Counted from the first letter of the stretch, positions 29,408 to 39,546 are shown. The stretch is 64,000 nt of DNA from Nitrospira sp. (GCA_016873495.1 VGXC01000005.1:34829-98828), one strand, 5' to 3'. Notes: generated by a model from the letters alone, not told the origin. A program made the numbers and translations.

Positions 29408-29890
29408 ATGACGGGACTAAACGACAGAGGGTTCAGCCTGATCGAGGTGATGTTGGCGATGGTGATTCTGGCCTTTGCGGTGGTCGGCGTGATGGGCATG
29501 CATCAATGGGGTGAACAAGGCATGCAATACGGAGCCAACGGGACCAGGGCACTGGCCATGGCGGAATCCCGGCTAGAAGCCAAACGCACGATGCCCTGGG
29601 AAGCCTTGCTCCAGGATGACCTGGATGCCGATGGGGTGGCGGAGATCACGATGCAAGATGACGGGGAGGGGGCGGATGAGCAGGCGGGCGACGGAATCTA
29701 CACGGCGTCCTCCGAGGCCCACGACATCCGGCTGGTCTGGACCGTCCAGCCGGATCGCCCCGGAACGCTTCGGGATGCAGGATCGGCGGTGCTGCTGGTG
29801 CATGCCAACTTCCCGGCCGGACAGGGTCGGCGGCGCAACATCAGCCTCGGGACCATGCGGGCGAACCCGAACTATGCGGGGCTGAGGTGA
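29408..29890 (+). CDS. PilV-type minor pilin (cassette 1)
   Basis: 160 residues. The leader MTGLNDRG precedes FSLIEVMLAMVILAFAVVGV, a canonical class III signal with Glu5. The globular domain has an acidic run (DLDADGVAEI and DDGEGADEQAGDG), which looks like a calcium-binding DxDxDG loop. It resembles PilV/GspI-type minor pilins. The start is ATG 29408 after TAAGGAGTG. Together with its neighbours it forms a four-gene minor pilin set separate from the one before pilY1. Confidence 0.82.
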   Translation: MTGLNDRGFSLIEVMLAMVILAFAVVGVMGMHQWGEQGMQYGANGTRALAMAESRLEAKRTMPWEALLQDDLDADGVAEITMQDDGEGADEQAGDGIYTASSEAHDIRLVWTVQPDRPGTLRDAGSAVLLVHANFPAGQGRRRNISLGTMRANPNYAGLR

Positions 29891-29893
29891 GCC

Positions 29894-30625
29894 ATGACTC
29901 GTCGCCTACTTTGCAACAACCGGGGCGTCTGTCTGGCCGAGATGATGATCGCGCTGACCGCCGGAGCCGTGGTGCTGGCTGCCGCGGTTCAGAGCTTGAC
30001 TCACTTCGAGCGGCGGCTTTCCGTGCAGCAAGGAGCGATGGGCCGCCACCAGGACTTGCGGATCGGGCTTTCCGTCATCGGGGACGAGTTGCGCCTGGCG
30101 GATACCGGATCGTCCGGGACGTTCTTGTTGACGGCGGATCAGCAAGAGGTGGCCTTTCTGGCGAACCTTCAAGGAGGTGCGGCCATCCTCACCGAAGCGG
30201 CGCATCCAGGCCAGCAGGAGTTGCGTGTAGATGGGGCTACCGACTGGAGGAAGGGCAAGCGCATCGTCTTGTGTGCAGAGGACGACTGTGCGGAGACCAG
30301 ATTGACTCGTGATGGCCAAGGTAAATCGTTGTTCGTGAACCAGCCCCTGGATCGACCCTTTCCGGCCGGCAGCAAGGTGTGGCAGGCCAGCTACCTGCGC
30401 TACTACCTGGGCAAGGATAGCCAGGGGAGGCCTGCTCTGATGCGCCAGGTGGACGGCGGAGCGAATTCCCTGATCGGTGAGATCTCATCGGTACGGTTCC
30501 GCTACTTAGACAAGGAAGGGAAGCCGACGGGGGAGCCGGCCAGTGTGGCTGTCGTTCGCCTTGAACTTGGGGTCGGCGGCGAACGACAGATCATCGTCAA
30601 GGAAGTCGGGCTGCGTGCCATCTGA
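29894..30625 (+). CDS. PilW-type minor pilin (cassette 1)
   Basis: 243 residues. The N terminus has leader MTRRLLCNNRG then VCLAEMMIALTAGAVVLAAA: Glu5 is kept but +1 is Val and +2 Cys, unlike the usual Phe-Thr/Ser. The rest resembles PilW: RHQDLRIGLSVIGDELRLAD and a Cys-containing loop (CAEDDCAE). The Cys near the cleavage site is odd; lipidation is not expected because no lipobox surrounds it. It starts 4 bases after the PilV-like gene. Confidence 0.75.
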   Translation: MTRRLLCNNRGVCLAEMMIALTAGAVVLAAAVQSLTHFERRLSVQQGAMGRHQDLRIGLSVIGDELRLADTGSSGTFLLTADQQEVAFLANLQGGAAILTEAAHPGQQELRVDGATDWRKGKRIVLCAEDDCAETRLTRDGQGKSLFVNQPLDRPFPAGSKVWQASYLRYYLGKDSQGRPALMRQVDGGANSLIGEISSVRFRYLDKEGKPTGEPASVAVVRLELGVGGERQIIVKEVGLRAI

Positions 30626-30638
30626 AAGGAGTCGCCTT

Positions 30639-32156
30639 ATGACGGAGCGTACCGAAACATTCGGAGAGCCAGCGATGCGGCGTAAGGGTGATGGCAATCG
30701 GCTCCGGGGACGTGAGCAAGGCACCGCCCTCGTCGGCTCAGTCTTGGCGGTCTTGATCCTGTCCATGCTGGGAACGGTCTCCGTCAACTTGGCCGTTCAG
30801 GAGATCGAAAGCGTGCAAGGGATGAGAGACGCGGTCCTTGCCGGGCATCTGGCAGAGGCAGGAGCCGATCTGGTGATGACGTGGTTTCACGATTCTGCGG
30901 CAAGGCTGGCCGGGAACGGCGAACTGTTCAAGAAGCGATACGATCGACCGGACAGCGGCCCCTCTTTTTTCGATGCGCAGGGTCGGTCCCAGTTCACCGG
31001 CACAGCAGACCGTCCGGACCTCTTGCTGGACGCCACGCGCGCCGAAGATCATCGACTCTTGAGCGATCCGACATCGGGGTGGTTCCGAGGATTGCGTGGA
31101 TTGGGAGTGGTCCAAAAATTGAAAGTCTACGGCCCTTCCCGTCCCGATCTGCTCTGCACGGTGGCGGTGACGGCATCGGCGGGGAAGTCGACCAAGACCC
31201 TGGCGTTCCAGCTGGCGGCCAGCGGCATACCACCGCTCAGGTCGGCGGTCGAAGTCGGAGTGACCGGCGAGCCGCAGGCCCCGGATAGTGCCTTGCCTCT
31301 CTGGGTCCATTGGGGCGAGGTGCAGGTTAAAGGAGATGTCCACTTGCCCAACCGCAAAGAGATTCCGGCCAAGACGCCACTGGCCTCCTTGTCCGGATTG
31401 TCCTATGCGGACATGCTGCGCCGGGAAGACCGCTGGCTGGAGATGAGAGTCGGCGGGGAAGCGGTCTTTCCCCTTGCCGTGCCAGGCGTCGTAAATGAGC
31501 CGGAACCGGCGAATGTTCTGTCCAGGCAAGACCCTCAACCGGGGTTGCGCCTGGATCGCTGGGATTATGAGCAAATGAAGAAACAGGCCCGCCGGTATGG
31601 GACCTACTATGTCATGGATCGGCAGGGCCTGCTCTATCGAAACGGGAAGATCGAGCCGGGTGCCGGCCGCAGGCCTGAGGAACTGTTCGGCCTCGAGTCC
31701 GGCGGGGACCATTCGAGGCTCGTCTTCATCGATACCCTGGATGGCCGCCAACCGGAGCCAACCAACCTGGGGACCCTGTCGCTGGACACCGAATACCTCG
31801 AAGGGGTCTTTTATATCAATGCCCATGTCCAATTTAAACCAAGAGGAAGCGGCCGCCCAGTGTCGGCCTTCAGTCCTCCTTCAGAGAGCCCGGCTGATCC
31901 CGACTGGTCTCACACGCGCGTGCCGGTTCAATTGACCGGGATCCATCTCAACGGGGTCCTTTATGCGGCAGGGGATGTCGTGGTTGAAGGGCACCCAAGA
32001 ATCTACGGCGCGCTCGTTGTCGGCGGAAAATTGATGGCAGCCTCCATATCTTCAGGTCCGGTCGAACTCTGGTATAACCACGACCTCGCCGGCGGGTTGG
32101 TGAAGGGTATTCCCCTCGTGTCATTGGTGCCGGGATCATTCCAGGAACTGTTTTGA
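30639..32156 (+). CDS. Large PilX-like pilus assembly protein (cassette 1)
   Basis: 505 residues from ATG 30639 (AAAGGAG site). Residues 25-65 (REQGTALVGSVLAVLILSML and VNLAVQEIESVQGMRDA) match the PilX N-terminal helix, and AEAGADLVMTW fits the usual PilX segment. The remaining 400 residues are far longer than PilX and contain a Gly-rich beta part near the C terminus (GVLYAAGDVVVEGHPRIYGA) like those in large pilus-associated proteins of other phyla. I cannot assign the large domain. It closes cassette 1, which has no PilY1. Confidence 0.72.
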   Translation: MTERTETFGEPAMRRKGDGNRLRGREQGTALVGSVLAVLILSMLGTVSVNLAVQEIESVQGMRDAVLAGHLAEAGADLVMTWFHDSAARLAGNGELFKKRYDRPDSGPSFFDAQGRSQFTGTADRPDLLLDATRAEDHRLLSDPTSGWFRGLRGLGVVQKLKVYGPSRPDLLCTVAVTASAGKSTKTLAFQLAASGIPPLRSAVEVGVTGEPQAPDSALPLWVHWGEVQVKGDVHLPNRKEIPAKTPLASLSGLSYADMLRREDRWLEMRVGGEAVFPLAVPGVVNEPEPANVLSRQDPQPGLRLDRWDYEQMKKQARRYGTYYVMDRQGLLYRNGKIEPGAGRRPEELFGLESGGDHSRLVFIDTLDGRQPEPTNLGTLSLDTEYLEGVFYINAHVQFKPRGSGRPVSAFSPPSESPADPDWSHTRVPVQLTGIHLNGVLYAAGDVVVEGHPRIYGALVVGGKLMAASISSGPVELWYNHDLAGGLVKGIPLVSLVPGSFQELF

Positions 32157-32292
32157 CCGCCTTCTCCTGAAAAATCCCACCAGGTCGAAGGCTTGTATCC
32201 TTCCTGGCCCCCCCTCGACATTGGACCATTAAGCGGGGGCCCTTGTGCCAAAAATTGTCATTTCTTTGCATTCCAAGCGGCAGAGGTGTACC

Positions 32293-32321
32293 TTTTTTCT
32301 GTACAATTTGGATTTTATAAT
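32293..32321 (+). promoter_or_regulatory. Possible promoter of minor-pilin cassette 2
   Basis: A perfect TATAAT (32316-32321) lies in an A+T-rich stretch, with only a T-run as -35 (32293-32298). It is 84 bases before the first gene of cassette 2. The 248-base gap contains no other recognised feature. Confidence 0.35.
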
Positions 32322-32404
32322 CAAGAGGTTACGTTAATATTCACTATCATCGAAAAGGGGCACAGCACTTGCTCCATCCAAAGGTGTCGGTAGAGAGGTT
32401 TGCG

Positions 32405-32917
32405 GTGAACCGATGGGGAATGAGACCTGGGGCAGAGCAGGGATTTTCGTTGATCGAGGTGATGGCGGTCGTGGCCATCATGGCCCTGGCGACCGCCATT
32501 GCCATTCCCAGTTATCAGGCCTGGTATGCCAAGAGCAAGCTCAAGTCATCCTTGCTCGAATTGAACAGCAACATGAACATGGCCAGGACGGTGGCCAAGA
32601 ACCGCAATACCACTATTACGGTTACGGTGGCTCTTTCCAACGGCCGGGTCAGGGCCACCTTTACGACTACGGCCAATACCTCGGCGGCCTGCCTGGCGGA
32701 TTCAAAGACCTGCGCGATAGAAACGCAAGTCATGCCCATCGAAGTCACGGCGGTCGGGGGAACCACGACGTTTCAATTCAATTCCCTGGGGCTGCGGGTG
32801 GGCGGAGGAACGGCCAACCAGGCGCTCCAACTCATGGACCGGACCGGGCTCACCTATGAGATTCAGGTCACGCCGGCTGGGAGAATCCGTTGGTGCACGA
32901 CGTCGCCCTGCCCGTAA
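32405..32917 (+). CDS. GspH/FimU-type pseudopilin (cassette 2)
   Basis: 170 residues from GTG 32405 (GAGAGG site); ATG 32420 is the alternative. Leader ends EQG, then FSLIEVMAVVAIMALATAIA with Glu5. The globular part includes a Cys pair (ACLADSKTC) and a C-terminal WCTTSPCP, which could form disulfides. It resembles FimU/FimT minor pilins that prime pilus assembly with PilV, PilW, PilX and PilY1, all encoded next in order. Confidence 0.85.
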   Translation: MNRWGMRPGAEQGFSLIEVMAVVAIMALATAIAIPSYQAWYAKSKLKSSLLELNSNMNMARTVAKNRNTTITVTVALSNGRVRATFTTTANTSAACLADSKTCAIETQVMPIEVTAVGGTTTFQFNSLGLRVGGGTANQALQLMDRTGLTYEIQVTPAGRIRWCTTSPCP

Positions 32918-32954
32918 ACGATGGACGCGACAGCAGGCAACGAGACAAAAATGA

Positions 32955-33446
32955 ATGCGCGGCACGATGAGTTGCGAAGGTAAGAAAAGAGGACGGCAGG
33001 AAGGCGGCTTCACCCTGTTGGAAGCCATGCTCGCTCTCTCGATTCTCTCGGTTGGGCTGCTGGCGACGGCGGCCATGCAGGACATGGCATTGCGCGGAAA
33101 CGTGGATGCCAACGAATTGGGGTTCGCCACAAGCCTGGCAACGGAAATGGCCGAACGCATCCGGTACAACACGAAAAATGTGACGGCCTACAACAACATC
33201 GATACGTCGAACAGCGCGACCAAGCCGGCAAGCACGCAAACCATGGCCCGGGGCGACTACGATCAATGGCAGGCGCGGCTGGCCGCCACGACGCAACTGC
33301 GAAACGCCAAGGGGATGGTAACGGTGACCGCGTCGGGGCCGACGAACCTGAACCAGAGTCTCGTGGCCGTGCAAGTCACCTGGAGCGGCAAAGTGCTCAA
33401 CCATTCCGTCACCCTAAACACCGTCCTGGTCGCGGATGCGTTATGA
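32955..33446 (+). CDS. pilV: PilV-type minor pilin (cassette 2)
   Basis: 163 residues. A charged leader ending QEGG precedes FTLLEAMLALSILSVGLLAT (Glu5 present). MARGDYDQWQARLAATTQL is a typical PilV segment. No strong ribosome-binding site is seen; ATG 32967 is an alternative start. The stop overlaps the pilW start by 4 bases. Confidence 0.87.
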   Translation: MRGTMSCEGKKRGRQEGGFTLLEAMLALSILSVGLLATAAMQDMALRGNVDANELGFATSLATEMAERIRYNTKNVTAYNNIDTSNSATKPASTQTMARGDYDQWQARLAATTQLRNAKGMVTVTASGPTNLNQSLVAVQVTWSGKVLNHSVTLNTVLVADAL

Positions 33447-34471
33447 CGAACCGTCGAACGAGACATAGGCAATCACGGATCGTAAGCGAGAGCGTCCAGG
33501 CCGAGCGAGGCGCGTCGCTGGTCGAGCTGATGTTCGGCATCGCCATTTCGATGATCGTCACGGCGGCCGGGTATACCGTGATGGCGACGGGGGAAAAAAC
33601 CGCTCAGATCAACGACCAGACGGTGGAGCTGCAGCAGAACGGACGGATTGCGATCGAGTTGATCTCGCAGGATCTCAAGGCGGCCGGCTTTGGCATGAAC
33701 GGAACCATCGGGACCTGCAATAATGCGGTTGTTCCGGCGGACAACAAGCCGACGGGGGCGGACACGGGACCGGACTCCTTTTCCGTGGCCGTGCCGACCA
33801 ATCTCTCGACTCTGGCGGCGACGGCCACGGGCACCGTCAGCACGATCACCCTGGCGAGCGGCGCGGTGGCGGCCATGACCCCGGACGGGTTCGGCACCGG
33901 TTCCACGATCTCGGTCGGCGGTGTCCATACGAGTACGGTAAGCGCCATTTCCGGGGATATCCTGACGCTTCAAACTGCGATCGGTACGCCACGAGTGTAT
34001 GGAATCGGGACGCAGGTGTATTGGCTGCGGTGCCTCTCCTATGACGTGGCGACCACCACGGCCCTCTGTTCCGGGCTGGCGCCCTGCCTCCGCCGCGGCG
34101 GAGTGCCGATCGTGGAAGGCATCGAAGACTTGCAGTTGTCCTATGCCTGTGACGGCTGCACCGGGACCGGGGTGCCGGACGGGATTGTGGACGATCAAAA
34201 TGCCTCTGGGACCTTTGATACGTCGGACTTTATCTCCAACAGCGCCTGGACGTCGTCTCCGATGACCCCGGACACGATCCGGCTTGTGCGGGTCACGGTG
34301 GTGGCCCGACAAACCCGCAGCGATCAGGACTGGAAGGGCACCGCCCCCACAACGGTGGAAGATCATAATCCGACGAGCGACAGTGGGTATAGTTTGACCA
34401 ACTATTCCCAAATCCGTCGGCGCATCGTCACACGGACGGTCCAGCTCCGGAACGTGGGGCTGGCATCATGA
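33443..34471 (+). CDS. pilW: PilW-type minor pilin (cassette 2)
   Basis: 342 residues. Leader ends AERG, then ASLVELMFGIAISMIVTAAG with Glu5; IAIELISQDLKAAGFGMNG is the usual PilW block after the helix. Cys residues occur in CLSYDVATTTALCSGLAPC and CDGCTG. A frame open from 33266 is read over pilV; ATG 33443 overlaps its stop (ATGA). Its own stop overlaps pilX by 4 bases, so pilV-pilW-pilX are tightly coupled. Confidence 0.88.
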   Translation: MTNRRTRHRQSRIVSESVQAERGASLVELMFGIAISMIVTAAGYTVMATGEKTAQINDQTVELQQNGRIAIELISQDLKAAGFGMNGTIGTCNNAVVPADNKPTGADTGPDSFSVAVPTNLSTLAATATGTVSTITLASGAVAAMTPDGFGTGSTISVGGVHTSTVSAISGDILTLQTAIGTPRVYGIGTQVYWLRCLSYDVATTTALCSGLAPCLRRGGVPIVEGIEDLQLSYACDGCTGTGVPDGIVDDQNASGTFDTSDFISNSAWTSSPMTPDTIRLVRVTVVARQTRSDQDWKGTAPTTVEDHNPTSDSGYSLTNYSQIRRRIVTRTVQLRNVGLAS

Positions 34472-35106
34472 GCCGGCAAGGATCAATCAAGGGTTATGGC
34501 CGTTGCATCATGAAGCGGCGGGACACGGAACGGGGCATCGCCCTGGTGACGGTCATAATGCTCCTCATGATCATGACGATCGTCGGCATCATGTCTATCA
34601 CAGTAACCGGCGTGGGGAATCGCATGGCCTGGTTCGGGCGGACCGGCGAGTCGGGGAGCAGCGCGGCCGAAGCTTGCGTGCATACGGCGGTCAAGATCAT
34701 CCAGCAAACGATCGACGAGGGTTCGCTCCCCGCCGCATTTTTGGACAATGCCAATCCGGCCGGACCGGTGCCGCAGAGCAATAGCGCCACCCTCCAGTCC
34801 GAGATCATCGGCGCCTCCGACAACAATAGCGACTCGTCCGGCTCTGCGCCGAATACCTTGACCACCGTGGACAACTTTACCGTTCGGGGCGATATCGATC
34901 GGCTCTACGCGGTTCCAAAGGCCGGAGGATCGCTGCAATTCGCCGGAGCTCATGAAGGGATGGCCGGCGGGGCCGCCGCCGGCGGGGTGGATATCTATTA
35001 TCGCATCGACTGCACGGGTACGAATGCGGCGACCAGCACGACGAGTCGGATCACGGCGGTCTACGCATGTTCAGCGACCGGTGAGACCTGCCAGAAGAAA
35101 ATTTAG
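34468..35106 (+). CDS. pilX: PilX-type minor pilin (cassette 2)
   Basis: 212 residues. RRDTERGIALVTVIMLLMIM and a PilX-like helix (GIMSITVTGVGNRMAWF) are followed by AAEACVHTAVKII, the usual PilX segment. The C terminus has CTGTN and CSATGETC. Normal PilX size, in contrast with the 505-residue protein in cassette 1. It probably forms the priming complex with PilV, PilW, FimU and PilY1. Followed after 10 bases by a small secreted protein with a TAGGAGG site. Confidence 0.87.
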   Translation: MSRQGSIKGYGRCIMKRRDTERGIALVTVIMLLMIMTIVGIMSITVTGVGNRMAWFGRTGESGSSAAEACVHTAVKIIQQTIDEGSLPAAFLDNANPAGPVPQSNSATLQSEIIGASDNNSDSSGSAPNTLTTVDNFTVRGDIDRLYAVPKAGGSLQFAGAHEGMAGGAAAGGVDIYYRIDCTGTNAATSTTSRITAVYACSATGETCQKKI

Positions 35107-35116
35107 GAGGCAATCG

Positions 35117-35464
35117 ATGAAGAGGAACAAGCTACGTAGTGGCCATTGGAAAGGAAGTGCGATATCGGTCGGGGTGGGAGTTTTGCTCTCCATGTCGAGT
35201 CTCGATTGCATCGGCCCCATCCAGTCTATGGCGGAGACCGGCAGCCATGAATCTACGGGTGGCTATCAGAGCGGTCACGTCACGGGGAAGTCCGGAGATT
35301 CCATCCAGATCAACCAGCGGACCTATCCGGTGGCTAAAGATGCGACGGTCAAGGACGACGAAGGTCGTCCGCGCGAACTGAAGGACATCAAGGAAGGGGC
35401 TGAAGTGTTGTTTCACCTGAAGCGCGATACGATCGACCAGTTGGTTGTGGTCTTGCCGAAATGA
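35117..35464 (+). CDS. Small secreted protein of unknown function in the pilY1 operon
   Basis: 115 residues. A hydrophobic segment (residues 14-27, SAISVGVGVLLSMS) and LDCIGPIQS suggest export. The mature part is a small beta-rich domain: QSGHVTGKSGDSIQINQRTY, then KDATVKDDEGRPRELKDI, resembling the DUF5666-like or OB-type beta domains found in some pilus operons, but I do not assign a family. It lies between pilX and pilY1 with close spacing, so a role in pilus biogenesis is inferred. Confidence 0.7.
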   Translation: MKRNKLRSGHWKGSAISVGVGVLLSMSSLDCIGPIQSMAETGSHESTGGYQSGHVTGKSGDSIQINQRTYPVAKDATVKDDEGRPRELKDIKEGAEVLFHLKRDTIDQLVVVLPK

Positions 35465-35516
35465 CGCGATCCACGATCGGTCAACGAACGGCAGGGACTC
35501 GGACTCCAGGAGGTAG

Positions 35517-38500
35517 ATGAGTATGGAACGCAGAATAATCACAGGCGCAGCAGGTGTGCTGGTCATGCTCGCGATCTTCTTCCAGCCGGCCGATATAAAG
35601 GCGCAAGCCATGGCCGATTACACGGCCCAGCCTCCGTTCATCAGCAACGTGGTTCCCCCCAATATTCTCTTGATCCTGGATAACTCGGGGAGCATGAACC
35701 AGGCGGCCTATCAGACCGCGTTCGACACGACCAAGACCTATTTCGGGCTGTTCGACCCCTACGAATGCTACACCTACGGCAGCAATAAATTTCAGCCGGA
35801 TACAGCCGCAAACCCGACGACATTGGGAACATGTGGAACCTCCTATCCCTGGAGCGGCAATCTGCTCAACTATGCCACGATGCGTCGCATCGATATCGTC
35901 AAGTGGGTCATGATGGGGGGGACCTGCTCGGTCGGGGGCCGGTCCACGAACGGGGTCTGCCGGCAATTGATCGGGCAGAGCACCTTCGACAACAACGCCT
36001 GTTGCGCCGATCAAACCGTCTCAGTCACTGTGGCCCAAGCTACGGGGCGCATGCCGTCGGCGAACACCCCCTCGTCCGGCAACGTGTATTTCCACAATAT
36101 GGGCAGCATCAGCTCCTTGAAAGGCAGTATTTGTGTGGACAATGACAACGATAAGCCCGAAAAGTCGAATTGTTCCGACGACGACAGCTTCACGGAGAGC
36201 AACTGGCAGATTCAGGTCGATCTTTTACAGGATGCCTCGGGCATTATCCAGCAAGTCGGGTCCAAGGCTCGTTTCGGCCTGATGGAGTTCAAGGGCGCGG
36301 GGGACGGAGGCAAGGTCCTGAACGACATCGGCGGCAACACGACCAGCATGATCACGGGGATCGAAAGCACCACCCCATCCACCTGGACCCCGCTGGCGGA
36401 ATCCCTCTACGAGGCCACTCGCTACTTTGCTCAAGTTGCGCCGGCCTACACCAATAGCGACTTTTCGTACAACGTCACGACGAAGGATCCCTTTTATTTC
36501 CAGAGTCCGTCCTGGGCGGACACCTCTCAATATGTGACATGTTGCAAGAGTTTCGTGATTATCTTCACCGACGGAGAGCCGACGCAAGACCTCAATGTCC
36601 CGACGGCCCTCCAGGACTATGCCCATGCTGTCCACGGCAACCACTGCACTGGCGCGACGGAGTCAACGGCCTGCACACCCCACAAGACCAATTATGCCAA
36701 CAATGGGTCCCACTACCTGGACGATGTGGCTTACTACGCCCACATCACGGACCTGCGGCAGGCGACGCTCCCGGTCCTCAACGAAGCAGGTCAAGCCTTG
36801 GCGGGAAATCAAAACCTGACGGTCTACACGTTCTACGCCTTCGGCCAAGCCATCGGCCGGGAGATTCTCCAGTCGGCGGCCAAAGCCGGCGGGTTCGAGG
36901 ACCGCAACGGCAACAACCTGCCCGATCTGACCGAGGAATGGGACAAGGTCAATAATACTACCGGAGCGGCCGGGGCCGACGGTATCCCGGATACCTATTA
37001 CGAATCGGCCAACGCCGACGAGTTGCAGGACCGCCTGCTGGCGGCCATCACGAGCATTCTCCAGCGGAGCGCTTCCGGCACCTCCGTCTCGGTGTTAGCG
37101 TCGTCTTCCACCGGCGACGGCGCCCTCTATCAGGCCTATTTTTTCCCCAGCACCTTCGAAGGGCTGAACGAGATCAAGTGGACGGGCTATGCGCAGGGCC
37201 TGTTCATCGACGAGTTCGGCAACTTGCGCGAGGATACCGACGGGGACGCCAAACTCGTCTATGCCAACGACTACATCATACAAACCCGGTACGACACGGC
37301 CAGCGGCGACGTCAAATTGGATCGCTTCAAGGATCTCGACGGCGACGGCAAGGCCGACACGACGACCGCCTTCGAAACGGTCACGCTAAGAGAAACCAAG
37401 GCCATCTGGGAAGCGGGCAAGCAACTGGCCCTGAAAAACGCGGCCGACCGGAAGGTCTTGACCTGGGTCGACAGCGACAACGACGGGGTCGTGGATACCG
37501 GCGAACAGATCGCTTTCACGACGGCCAACGCGACGACGCTGAGTCCGTACCTCAGAGCCAGCTCGACGGCGCCCTACACGGCGAGCAATATCATTGAGTT
37601 CATCCGTGGCGTGCAAGTGTCAGGCATGCGTGATCGCCAGATGTCGGTTCCGGCCGGCAGCGGCACCTTGAAGGTCTGGAAATTCGGTGACCCGATCCAC
37701 AGTACCCCCACCGTGGTGGCGTCGCCGAGAGAACGATATGATGTGATTTACGGAGATACCAGCTACACAGCCTACTTCCAGAAATACAGGCATCGCCGGC
37801 AGGTGGCGTACGTGGGGTCCAATGACGGTATGCTCCATGCCTTCAATGCGGGGTTTTACCATCGAGGCGACGATAGCACGACGTCCAGCGTGACGGAACG
37901 CGGCTATTTTACGAAAAACGCCACGGATAACAGCAGCGGGGCCGCTTTGGGCGACGAACTCTGGGGCTTTGTGCCTTATCAGCTCCTGCCGCATCTCAAA
38001 TGGCTGACCCAAACCGATTACACCCATGTCTATTATGTGGACTTGAAACCGAAGGTCACGGACGTCCGCATCTTCAACGATGATGCGACCCATCCCGGCG
38101 GATGGGGCACGATCCTGATCGGCGGATTCCGGATGGGCGGAAGCTGCGGGGCTTGCGTGGCGAGCACGGGCGGGCCGCCGATGCAGGTGACGGCAGACTT
38201 CACCGGCAGCGGCACGTCCACGACCCGAACCTTTTATACCGCCTATTTCGTGCTGGACATCACCGATCCGGAGCAGGACCCGGTCTTGCTCTGGTCCTTC
38301 AGCCGGTCCGATCTTGGCCTGTCCACGAGCTATCCGACGATCTTGCGTGTGAAACCCGCTTGCAGCGGGAACAATTGCGAGATCGACAATACCAATGCCA
38401 AGTGGTTCATGCTGGTCGGATCCGGCATGACCGGGTATGATGGAAGCAGCGCCCAGACGAGCAAGGTTTTTGCCGTCGATCTCAAGACCGGCCCGGTCGA

Positions 38501-39545
38501 TGCGAGCAGCGGGACCAGTCTGGTGACGACCTTTACGACCAGCGACTCGAATTCGTTTTTCGGCGACCTCATCAGCCTCGACGCGCAATTGGATTATCGC
38601 GTGGATGTGGCCTATGCGGGGAATGTCATCACGTCGACCAGCCCGAAATGGATCGGCAAGCTTTACAGGCTGACGACCAACGGTGGAAACGTGGACCCCA
38701 GCACGTGGGGGATACTCAGCGGGTCCAACCGGGCGCCGACCGTTCTGTTGAGTACGTTTCCCTCGGACAACAGTCTTAAGGTGGGGCCGATCACTGCCGC
38801 GCCCACGGTCGCGGCGGACGATGTCAACAATATCTGGGTCTATTTCGGGAGCGGACGATTTTACGCCGTGGCCGATAAGACCAATACCGACACCCAGTAC
38901 TTCTTCGGGGTGAAGGATCCGGTCGCGACAGGGGGCTGCACAGAATCCAGCGTGACAAGTTGTGCGAAAAACAATCTTCTCAATGTGTCCACTGTCACGA
39001 TTTGTTCGACCTGCGCCACAGGAACGACCCAGGTCACGGGCATTTCGGGTGTCACCACGTTCGATGGGCTTCAATCCAAGGTCGAAGGGACGTCTTCGTC
39101 GCCGGGTATGGACGGCTGGTACATCACGCTGCCGGGGTCGGGGGAACGAGACGTGAGCACCCCGGTCATCATCGGGGGAACGGTCTTCTTTCCGACCTTT
39201 ACTCCGACCAGCGATGTGTGCAGCTCGTCCGGCAACGGCTCTCTCTACGCGCTTTTCTACAAGACCGGCTCCGCCTACAAGGCGTCGGTCATCGGGACGG
39301 AGACCGTCGGGAGCAACGTCAATGTTAAGCGCTCCATGTCGTTAGGCACGGGGTTGGCATCACAGATGGCCGTCCACATCGGCGCTCAGGGAAGCGGCGA
39401 GGCGGGCTCTTCCGGCGGGGCGGGCAGTTCGGGGCGGGTGAGCCTGATCGGCCAGTCCAGCAGCGGCGCCATGACCAAAATTTCGGCCAGTCCGGCCTTG
39501 ACGTCCTGGAGCCGGGTGATTTCCTGGATCAACCAGAGAGATTAG
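35517..39545 (+). CDS. pilY1: PilY1-type pilus tip / adhesin protein
   Basis: 1342 residues with a signal peptide (residues 7-30). A von Willebrand A-like N-terminal domain carries the metal-site motif DNSGSM at 55-60 and IIFTDGEPTQD near 345. Between about 560 and 660 there are three Asp-rich loops: DTDGD, DLDGDGKAD and DSDNDGVVD, which look like calcium sites. The C-terminal beta-propeller starts at YVGSNDGMLHAFNAG. It would cap the pilus, acting in adhesion or mechanosensing and in controlling retraction. AGGAGG precedes ATG 35517; ATG 35523 is possible. Confidence 0.93.
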   Translation: MSMERRIITGAAGVLVMLAIFFQPADIKAQAMADYTAQPPFISNVVPPNILLILDNSGSMNQAAYQTAFDTTKTYFGLFDPYECYTYGSNKFQPDTAANPTTLGTCGTSYPWSGNLLNYATMRRIDIVKWVMMGGTCSVGGRSTNGVCRQLIGQSTFDNNACCADQTVSVTVAQATGRMPSANTPSSGNVYFHNMGSISSLKGSICVDNDNDKPEKSNCSDDDSFTESNWQIQVDLLQDASGIIQQVGSKARFGLMEFKGAGDGGKVLNDIGGNTTSMITGIESTTPSTWTPLAESLYEATRYFAQVAPAYTNSDFSYNVTTKDPFYFQSPSWADTSQYVTCCKSFVIIFTDGEPTQDLNVPTALQDYAHAVHGNHCTGATESTACTPHKTNYANNGSHYLDDVAYYAHITDLRQATLPVLNEAGQALAGNQNLTVYTFYAFGQAIGREILQSAAKAGGFEDRNGNNLPDLTEEWDKVNNTTGAAGADGIPDTYYESANADELQDRLLAAITSILQRSASGTSVSVLASSSTGDGALYQAYFFPSTFEGLNEIKWTGYAQGLFIDEFGNLREDTDGDAKLVYANDYIIQTRYDTASGDVKLDRFKDLDGDGKADTTTAFETVTLRETKAIWEAGKQLALKNAADRKVLTWVDSDNDGVVDTGEQIAFTTANATTLSPYLRASSTAPYTASNIIEFIRGVQVSGMRDRQMSVPAGSGTLKVWKFGDPIHSTPTVVASPRERYDVIYGDTSYTAYFQKYRHRRQVAYVGSNDGMLHAFNAGFYHRGDDSTTSSVTERGYFTKNATDNSSGAALGDELWGFVPYQLLPHLKWLTQTDYTHVYYVDLKPKVTDVRIFNDDATHPGGWGTILIGGFRMGGSCGACVASTGGPPMQVTADFTGSGTSTTRTFYTAYFVLDITDPEQDPVLLWSFSRSDLGLSTSYPTILRVKPACSGNNCEIDNTNAKWFMLVGSGMTGYDGSSAQTSKVFAVDLKTGPVDASSGTSLVTTFTTSDSNSFFGDLISLDAQLDYRVDVAYAGNVITSTSPKWIGKLYRLTTNGGNVDPSTWGILSGSNRAPTVLLSTFPSDNSLKVGPITAAPTVAADDVNNIWVYFGSGRFYAVADKTNTDTQYFFGVKDPVATGGCTESSVTSCAKNNLLNVSTVTICSTCATGTTQVTGISGVTTFDGLQSKVEGTSSSPGMDGWYITLPGSGERDVSTPVIIGGTVFFPTFTPTSDVCSSSGNGSLYALFYKTGSAYKASVIGTETVGSNVNVKRSMSLGTGLASQMAVHIGAQGSGEAGSSGGAGSSGRVSLIGQSSSGAMTKISASPALTSWSRVISWINQRD

Positions 39546-39546
39546 C